Assembly: GCA_963281255.1 (NCBI GenBank)
Contig: OY725505.1
Coordinates: forward strand, 2,294,001 to 2,358,000
Length of the DNA: 64,000 bases
Direction: 5' to 3'
DNA from: Aphrocallistes beatrix
Lineage: Eukaryota > Porifera > Hexactinellida > Sceptrulophora > Aphrocallistidae
Positions within the stretch are counted from its first letter, which is position 1; the number at the start of each line of letters is the position of its first letter. The notes below the pieces were generated by a model that was not told the DNA's origin, ran no database searches, and saw only the letters and a list, made by a program, of their open reading frames with translations. Shown in pieces: positions 53,901 to 62,900 of the stretch. A program made the translations under genes and the position numbers.

Positions 53901-56900
53901 TTTATCAAATTTAAAAATTTTGATGAGTAATGATGACGTCATAACAAAGTGATGTGTCATCATTTTTGATGATAGTTACATGATATGTGAGGTATGTTAG
54001 TATATAGATTCTATTAAGATTTCAGCCTCCTATCTCCTATAATGGCTGGGTTATGCTCGAATAACTCTGTTGCTTAACTTTTAAAAATGTGACAATGACG
54101 TCATAATTCCATGATGAGTCGACATTTTGCTCTGAGCTCAGAAACTTAGTGGAGCCATAGCCAAAAGACCTCCACATGCCAAAAATTAGCTTTCCATGAC
54201 CGGCAGTTTCTTCAATCAATTCGTTACAGATATATATATATATATATACATTAATCGAGTTTTAATACAAGTAGTAAGGATATACGTATACAAACATTAA
54301 TCGAGTTTTAATAGTAAGGATGTTAAACTATGACCATAGCCTACTATACATAAGGCCTGTTGCGTGGAATTCTGAGACGCATAGAATATTTTGAGACACT
54401 AGTGTTATCGAACCATGGATTGCGTAGAATTTTGAGACGCATAGAATACTGAGACTGAGTTCACTAGCTACGTATATAATCTCAATATTATTCATTCATC
54501 CCCAAGATTTCACTTGACCTGATTTTTTGCTTTCATTATGCCACTGTTATTAATATAAAACTTGATTCAGCTCCAAAAGAACCATCAATGAGGGGTGTGG
54601 GCCGGTGATATTCTACATCATAACTAATTATGTCGAATGTATATATCCCAATCATTCGTAATCAATACCCTTACACCTGAAGTGCTGATTGAAATAATGA
54701 CAATATATGTGGCAGCTAATTATTGATGCGGGCAGTGGGGCTGAAACAAGTTTTCAGCGGCCTTATAAAATGTATTTGATGTTATGTGCTTTTCGCCTTA
54801 GAATTATAAATGGATCGTTTGGAGTACGTCCGAACATTTAAATTCTTAAAGCATGGAAAATATCCAGATGGATTTTCCCGTCAACAGAAGTGGAACTTCA
54901 AGAGGAAGTTGACCAGATTTTTCGTATCTGAGTCGGACATACTCTACAAGGTGAGTACGATCTAATACTGTAATTCTGGTATTTACGGTTTATTCAAAGA
55001 TTTTTTAAAAGCGAATAGAAAGTATTCTAAAATATAGCTGCTTGACCGGCTACTGACCTTTATATTTATTAATTTTAATTAATAAATTAATTACCATATT
55101 AAGATATCGTCAGTTAAACACTCAATTATTTTAAGTTCTGAAAAAACTTGACCTGTTTCATGCATAAACATTTCCGAACGAATTTTCGTCTTGGAGTATT
55201 TTATTAAAACATATTTGTATATCGTTTTTAATTGTATTAATTACAGAGAGAGATAATAGATGAACAGGAGAGAGACTTCCAGGTTCCATCCCGTGATGAT
55301 GTCCCGAGTATATTGGAAAAATATCATGACCATCTTTTACATCCTGGAATGAATTCCACTGCCCAATCAATTCAGCAGCGCTATTACTGGATGGGGATGT
55401 ATACAGAGATTGTGAACTACGTGAGTTTGGCATATTATTAATGACGAGTCTTTCACTTTCATTACTAATTAATTAATTAAACAAAATTAATCAACCATTG
55501 TATGCTAGGTAAAAACTTGTGATGCTTGCCAGCAAAATAAAGCTTTGCCACCTCAGCCACAGAAAAAGTTACAGCCGATTCCTCCTCCAGAGAGGCCGTG
55601 GAAGCATATAGGGATTGATCTCGTGTGTGATCTCTCTCCAAGTCCGGATGGTTACAAACACATTCTCGTTACCGTCTGCTACTTGAGCAAGTATGTAGTG
55701 GTGCGACCTCTCAAGACCAAAACCGCCGATGAAGTAACCGCAAATCTGAAAGATATATATCTCGATGTTGGTGTTCCAGATATTATCCAACACGATCAAG
55801 GCAAAGAGTTCACTAGCAATGTAAGCTATGATTTTGCAATCATATATGTAGAAGATAGGATAGTCATATTGTTTTCCGCCCTTTTAGATTTTTCAGCAAT
55901 TTCATCAGAAGTTAGAAGTTGACAACCGCAGTACTCGTGCCTATCACCCGATGGCAAATGGGTTGGTCGAGGCTCATAACAAGATTTTAAAATCGTATGT
56001 GGTAGTATTTCATCCATTTATAAGTTAATCAATTATCATTGTTTAATGATGCATTAAATTCTAGCAAGTTGAACAGGATGACCTTTCAGACTGGGCAACA
56101 TTGGTCTACTCTACTCAAGCCTGCAGTCTTATGCATGAACTCGACTTTTAAGAAGTCTCACTCGTCTACTCCATTTCAGGTCATGTGGGGACGAGAATCT
56201 AAATACGAAAATTTAGTCTCTGATATATCTAAGATCAAAATAGCTCCTGATGAAGACTATCAACTAGAAGAGGCAATTTTATCCGAGACCTTACCAGCAC
56301 AGGAGTGCGAAATGCTAGATACCTTTTCCCCTCCAGAAGACCACCTTGAATCAATTCACTTCCTGAATGAGTCAAGGAACAATACCCGGAAACGTGCAAA
56401 TGTCTTGATTAAATCAGAGCAGCTAAAGCAGAAGAGGCAATATGATAAGAAAGTCAACGAAAAGAGGTATGCTATTTTTATTATTTACACGAACATAGTT
56501 CATATTGATTATTATTTTTAATACATGGTGTAGGTGCAAACTTAAGGAAGGAGACAAAATCCTATTCACCAACATGCCTAAATTAAAACAGATGCCCAAC
56601 ACTAAAAGTCAGGGTAAATTTTTGGGACCTTTTACAGCGTCTAGAATTACTGATAGTCATGCGATCATTTCAAAAGAAGAATTAAATTCCAAAAGAGATA
56701 AGAAAGTACCCATCCATATCACACAACTCTACTACGAACGTCAAGAAATTGATAGTAGACTCTCTAATACGAAATCTACGGAAAAGAGGAAAGTTGATCT
56801 GACATCTGATAGCCGAGAAACCAAAAGAATGAAGCTTTCACAAGTACGTATGTTCAATATTTCACTCAATGCATCATGATATGATTTGCTTATTTGCCCT

Positions 56901-59900
56901 TCTTCTCTAGACCCCACACACTGAATTTGGGTTTACAAGTGAAGTAATTCATAATCATCTCTCGAACCTCAAGGTGATTTGAATAGTTATTTGTTGTAAA
57001 GTAATCATCTCGTGATTTGTTTCATAATAATGCTGACGCCAAACTACTATTTTTTCATCGAAATTCTTGTACCATGTTTATTTAAAATTATCACTAGACA
57101 AAATAATTGTGCAACTGTATGTTGTGAGCTTTTCATGAGAATCATTTTCTCAATCACTAGATTATTCTCAATGACAACTTGAGGAGAGGTACTTTCATGA
57201 CACCCTTACATGAAGATCTACATAGGAAACTGAATAGATTCCACCATTACGTCCCCAATATCCTCATTTTTCAGTTTCTTAAGGACTCGAACGCGGATCA
57301 GTTGGTACTTTTTGAACATTTAGTAATTGCCAATTCTAAAACTTATGATTTAAAATAACATATTGACTTTAGAAGAAAGAAATCAGGGAAACTGTTCTGA
57401 GCTGGACTTCAGATTTATATCCAGAATTAGGAGATATTATGGCTGCTAAATACGCTGAGAAAGTACTTTATGGAGTTGTGAGTTATATTTAATAAATTGT
57501 GTCCAGATAAAATGCATAAAAATAGTCTAATGTATATCAAACTATTCTATGAATTCATATTTTATAAGTGCGCAGTTCGAAACATTCGAATGACTACGTT
57601 TTAAAATTTATATTATAACATTTATACTTTAGGCTATCCAGTATTTGAGTTCCATGCTTTGGGATTCATTCCCTGACAACTCGAAATCCAGAAGCCCCGA
57701 GATCCCTAGCTCCAGTCCTAAAATCCAAGTTCTTTCAGAAGGGTGGCTAAGAGAGAAATGCGATTTATATGGACTCAAATTCGACTCTGTAATTCGGCAA
57801 CCCGGTAACCTCGCAGGCCAACCACTTAGCTGTTATCAACCATGGGAGACCGAGAGCATAGTAGGAGATGGTAACTGTTTGTACAGATGCCTAGCGAAAG
57901 TATTTACTGGCAAAGAAGATAACTATCCTCAAATGCGTAAAATTATATCTCATTTTATCGCCTCTGAAGGAACAACGAAACTCGCCTGGTACTTCAAACA
58001 AAAACAAACAACCCCATGTGACTACCTTCTAAATGAGAATCCCTGTCATCTTAATGGAATTTGGGGAAGCGATGTGGAAATAATGACGGCCTCTTGTATC
58101 TTCAATGTGGATATATATGTAGCGACCAAGAACAATCAAGGAAGCTCGCTTATTCGAGTTGTTAGATGGAACCTGCATAGAGCCACTGACAATCCTGAAG
58201 CAGCCATCTACATCCAAAATTTTAATCTCCATTATGAACCAGTCACCTCAATGATAAACTGCGCCACTCCTTCTTATGGAAACATACCCGGAGATGTTCA
58301 GACTCTTGACTAAATACTAGCTTCTTCACACTTTACTGTACGGACTCGGTGTTTACAAACAAACAATACTATACGGACTACGTGTTTACATATGGACCTA
58401 GTTGGCAACTAGCCAGCCTGATGAGTCTTAGATAGACGAAAGGCCCGTATTTTTTCTGATGATTATAGCATTAATTTAACAAATAACACAACACCTATCT
58501 TCAAGCTAAGAGGAGAACAGTCTGATTTGTAATTAATGGATGCAAAAAGTATTTCGATGTCTCAAAATTATAACGAAGTAGACACTTTACAAGTTAACTT
58601 AACGACAGCACGATTATCTGATTAATTGCAATATATGAGTGTTATGAAATCATGTACTACCGATTGCTAAACTACTAAATAACCAACAATATAATTCCAT
58701 TGTAGTAAATATCTTTATATTCTATTTATTTGGTAAATAAACATTTTTATGTTGGTATATGCATTTTATTTATTTATTATTAAACGTGTTCACGTTCTTC
58801 CAATTATCTTGTAAAGTACACTCTAGGGGAGGGTTTGATTTAGTTATTAGGATAGCCTGTATTAAAATAATTGACACTAAATCTAATAGAAATGTCTCAA
58901 AATTCTACGCTCGCTATTTGCATTATAAATCTAATTGAAATGTCTCAAAATTCTACGCTCGCTATTTGCATTATAAATCTAATTGAAATGTCTCAAAATT
59001 CTACGCTCGCTATTTGCATTATAAATCTAATTGAAATGTCTCAAAATTCTAAGCTCGCTATTTGCATTATAAATCTAATAGAAATGTCTCAAAATTCTAC
59101 GCTCGCTATTTGCATTATAAATCTAATAGAAATGTCTCAAAATTCTACGCTCGCTATTTGCATTATAAATCTAATAGAAATGTCTCAAAATTCTACGTTC
59201 GCTATTTGCATTATAAATCTAATTGAAATGTCTCAAAATTCTACGCTCGCTATTTGCATTATAAATCTAATAGAAATGTCTCAAAATTCTACGCTCGCTA
59301 TTTGCATTATAAATCTAATTGAAATGTCTCAAAATTCTACGTTCGCTATTTGCATTATAAATCTAATAGAAATGTCTCAAAATTCTACGCTCGCTATTTG
59401 CATTATAAATCTAATAGAAATGTCTCAAAATTCTACGCTCGCTATTTGCATTATAAATCTAATTGAAATGTCTCAAAATTCTACGCTCGCTATTTGCATT
59501 ATAAATCTAATTGAAATGTCTCAAAATTCTACGCTCGCTATTTGCATTATAAATCTAATTGAAATGTCTCAAAATTCTACGCTCGCTATTTGCATTATAA
59601 ATCTAATTGAAATGTCTCAAAATTCTACGCTCTCCATAGTTCTATAACACTAGTGTCTCAGAATTCTATGCGTCTCAAAATTCTACGCAATCCATGGTTC
59701 GATAACACTAGTGTCTCAAAATTCTATGCGTCTCAGAATTCCACGCAACAGGCCTCACAACTGATTGTGGATTTTGGACTAGGGATGCGGAGGAAACCGT
59801 TGAACTAATGCATGAGCTGCCTTAAATTATTTACAAAGCACAATAGAGCTTAGGAATATATTATCAGCATATATAAATATGGTGTCAAAGTACCCATATC

Positions 59901-62900
59901 CATTGTTAAAAATTTGATTAGTCACCATATGGTTGCGCAATAGGTTATATTTGTGACAAATTTGGTGATTTTCAGAGGTCGTTTAGGGGCACTTCTAAGT
60001 GTTTTTACTATAAAATTTTTCGCATAGAACTGAGATATGAATGGGTTAATACGAAAAATTTGGAATTTTTTCATGGAATGTTGGTACATTCCAGTGTTGC
60101 TATGGAAACGTGTTTTGGTCAGTTTGGGTCATATCTTGAAAACCACAAGAGCTAGACATTTAAATGTAATTCCATTTGATTGGAAATATACTACTTCCTA
60201 TTAAGTGATAATATAATTTCAACCTCTAAATTCAAAGGTTTATGAGATAATCGACAAATTATCAAATGTGACCAATATGGTACATTGTCGAATATCTCAT
60301 AAACTATTGAATTTAGAGGTCAAAATTATATTATCACTTAATAGGAAGTAGTATATTCGCTATCAAATGGAATTACATTTGAATGTGTAGCCATTGCAGT
60401 TTTCAAGATATAACGCCAACTGACCAAAACACGTTTCCATAGCAACACTAGAATGTACCAACATTCCATAAAAAAAATTCCAAATTTTTCGTATTAACCC
60501 ATTCATATCTCAGTTCTATGCGAAAAATTTACAGTAAAAACACTTAGAAGTGCCCTTAAACGGCCTCTGAAAATCACCAAATTTGTAACAAATATAACCT
60601 ATTTCGCAACCATATGGTGACTAATCAAATTTTTAACAATGGATATGGGTACTTTGACACCATATTTATATATGCTGGTAATACATTCCTAAGCTATATT
60701 GTGCTTTGTTAATGATTTAAGGCAGCTTATGCATTAGTTCAACGGTCTTCCTCCGCATCCCTGGTCCAAAATCCACAATCAGTTGTGAGGCCTTATGTAT
60801 AGTAGGCTATGCTATGACTAATTCGAATGCCTAGATTTTGAATCTGAAATCAGATTTTTCGTATCTCTTTGAATTTGAACGTACGTATTGCCCTACCATA
60901 GCCTACTCTAATAATGCCTCACAGTAAAATAACCAAGGATTCGGTAATAGCCGAATGGATTAATACACGATTAGCCTAAAATCGTTAACCATGAAGAATA
61001 GGCATTAAGAATGTATTACCAGCATATATAAACATGGTATCAAAGTATATACATCCGTTGTCAAAATTTCGATTAGTCATCATATCATTGCGCAATAGGT
61101 CATTTTAGGCACTATTTTGGCAATTTTCTAAGCTGTTTTAAGCCTACTTCTAAATGTTATTTAGGTAGAATTTTTGTGTTGAACTAAGATTAGTACGAGT
61201 TGATTTGAAAAATTTAGTATTTTTTAATGGAATGTTGTTACATTCCTACGTTGCTAGTAAGCATTTTGATCAGTTTGAGCCATATCCTGCAAACTGTAAG
61301 AACTAGGTCTTCAAATCTGAGCGCATTTGATAGGCAATTGGCTGCTTCCTATTAGGTAATAATACAATTTAAACTTCTAAATTAACAGACTACAGAGTTA
61401 TGCGTCAATTTAGTGTTGTTTTGGTCACATTCTTAAAATCAACCCATAACTCAAAACTCGTTGAATTTAGAAGTTCAAGTTGTATCATCACCTAATAAGA
61501 AATAGTCGATTGCCTATCAAACACGATCAAATTTGAAGACCTAGTTACTACAGTTTGCCCGAAATGGCCCAAACTGACCAAAATGCTTTACCATAGCAAC
61601 GCTGGATGGTAACAACATTCCATTGAAAAATTCTAATTTTTCAAATCAACTCTTACTAATCTTGGTTCAACACTAAAATCACACCTTAATACCATTTAGA
61701 AATAGGGTTATAACAGCTTTGAAAATCGCTAAAATTGTCCTTAGAATGACCTGTTGCGCAATGATATGATGACTAATCGAAATTTTTACAACGGATATAT
61801 GTACTTTGATACCATGTTTGTATATGCTGGTAATACATTCTTAATGCCTATTCTGCATGGTTAACGATTTTAGGCTAATCGTGTATTAATCCATTTGGCT
61901 ACTACTTCATCCCTAGTCCATGATTTTCATTCTACTGTGAGGCATTATTAGAGTAGGCTATGGCCCTACATTAAAAAATCTGATTTAGTATTATTTGTAT
62001 GAGAAAGAATGTTGAAATATTTGTTCATGTCATAAGGGCATCTCCCTAAAAAAAACTAGACAGAAATCTTTTAAGGGAAATTCATGATTTATGGGTGAAA
62101 ATTGAAAAATTGTTAGAAAAGCCTACTTTCGGGGGGAATGGGGTTGGAACCTTTTCTACAGTGAAGCCCAACATTAGTCGTTGAGATATTACTTATGTAT
62201 TTCTTAAAAAAAGCTTTATGTACTACATGCAAAATTTGATTAAATCGTTAGATTTCGTAGTATCTATCACGCGTGCGTACATACATACAGGCAGACAGAC
62301 AGACATACATAGAATGCCGTCCATGCCATAACGACATCTCCCTCCAGGACGTACTAAAAAATTTGAGAATCCTGAAGCGTCATATTTGACATGAATAAGT
62401 GATCATTAAAATTTTTTGTCAAATTCAATTGCTATCTAATAGCTCTTACTGTGTCTAAAAACAGCGAACAATAAATCCATGAGGGACGATTGTTGCCTGT
62501 GCTATACGTATATACAATTGGCAAACTATAATTAACTGACCTTGAATTGCTCTTCATCATAAAATGTAATAGACATTTTAATGAAATCTTTTAAATAATA
62601 CTCTAAAAATTCGTCACTTTTTACATCCTTCATTAAAACATCGTTCACTAATTGTCCGATAGGAGAATTGTCAAAAAGGATATTATATCTTTGAAGAGGA
62701 ACAGAATAACCTAAATAGTTCAAAGGAATGATAAAATAATATCAAAATTAATTCAAGTAGAATATTATATAATTTCTAATTGTAAATAACTTAAAATGTC
62801 AAAGCATAGCTTACTGCAGTGGTTCCCAACCTGGGGTCCATGGACCCTTGGTGGTCCACAGAAGATATCAGGGGGTCCACCGGATTTGAATTTTGTATTA

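Larger units (their letters stand above)
54358..59750 (+). mobile_element. Complete Ginger-like DNA transposon
   Basis: 5393 bp. It starts TGTTGCGTGGAATTCTGAG and ends with the inverse CAGAATTCCACGCAACA. The inverted ends extend beyond 80 bases and contain repeated GCGTAGAATTTTGAGAC units. TGTTG...CAACA ends and the 4-bp duplication GGCC (54354-54357, 59751-59754) match the known Ginger rule (TGTNR ends, 4-bp sites). It encodes a nine-exon integrase-type transposase with an OTU domain and lies, on the opposite strand, in the RNF213-like intron between exons 2 and 3. Confidence 0.93.
54335..60811. mobile_element. Foldback element split by the Ginger transposon
   Basis: Left tip CATAGCCTACTATACATAAG at 54335-54357, remainder 59751-60811 ending GTAGGCTATG. 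A perfect 7-bp duplication CTATGAC flanks the whole (54328-54334, 60812-60818). After removing the Ginger element and one GGCC, the left tip rejoins the arm exactly as in the copy at 43927. Confidence 0.9.

Noticed and set aside
58871-59647. 258-codon open frame of repeated NLIEMSQNSTLAICII units
   Set aside because: Produced by a 48-bp minisatellite whose length is divisible by three; it sits in the Ginger subterminal region with no splice or start context.
54358-59750. LTR retrotransposon or domesticated gypsy integrase gene
   Set aside because: No reverse transcriptase, protease or LTRs; inverted TGTTG...CAACA ends and a 4-bp duplication show a cut-and-paste element, and the complete ends argue against domestication.
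62277-62310. tRNA or snRNA gene
   Set aside because: The short ACATACATACAGGCAGACAG text is a simple repeat; I saw no cloverleaf or promoter boxes here or elsewhere in the window.
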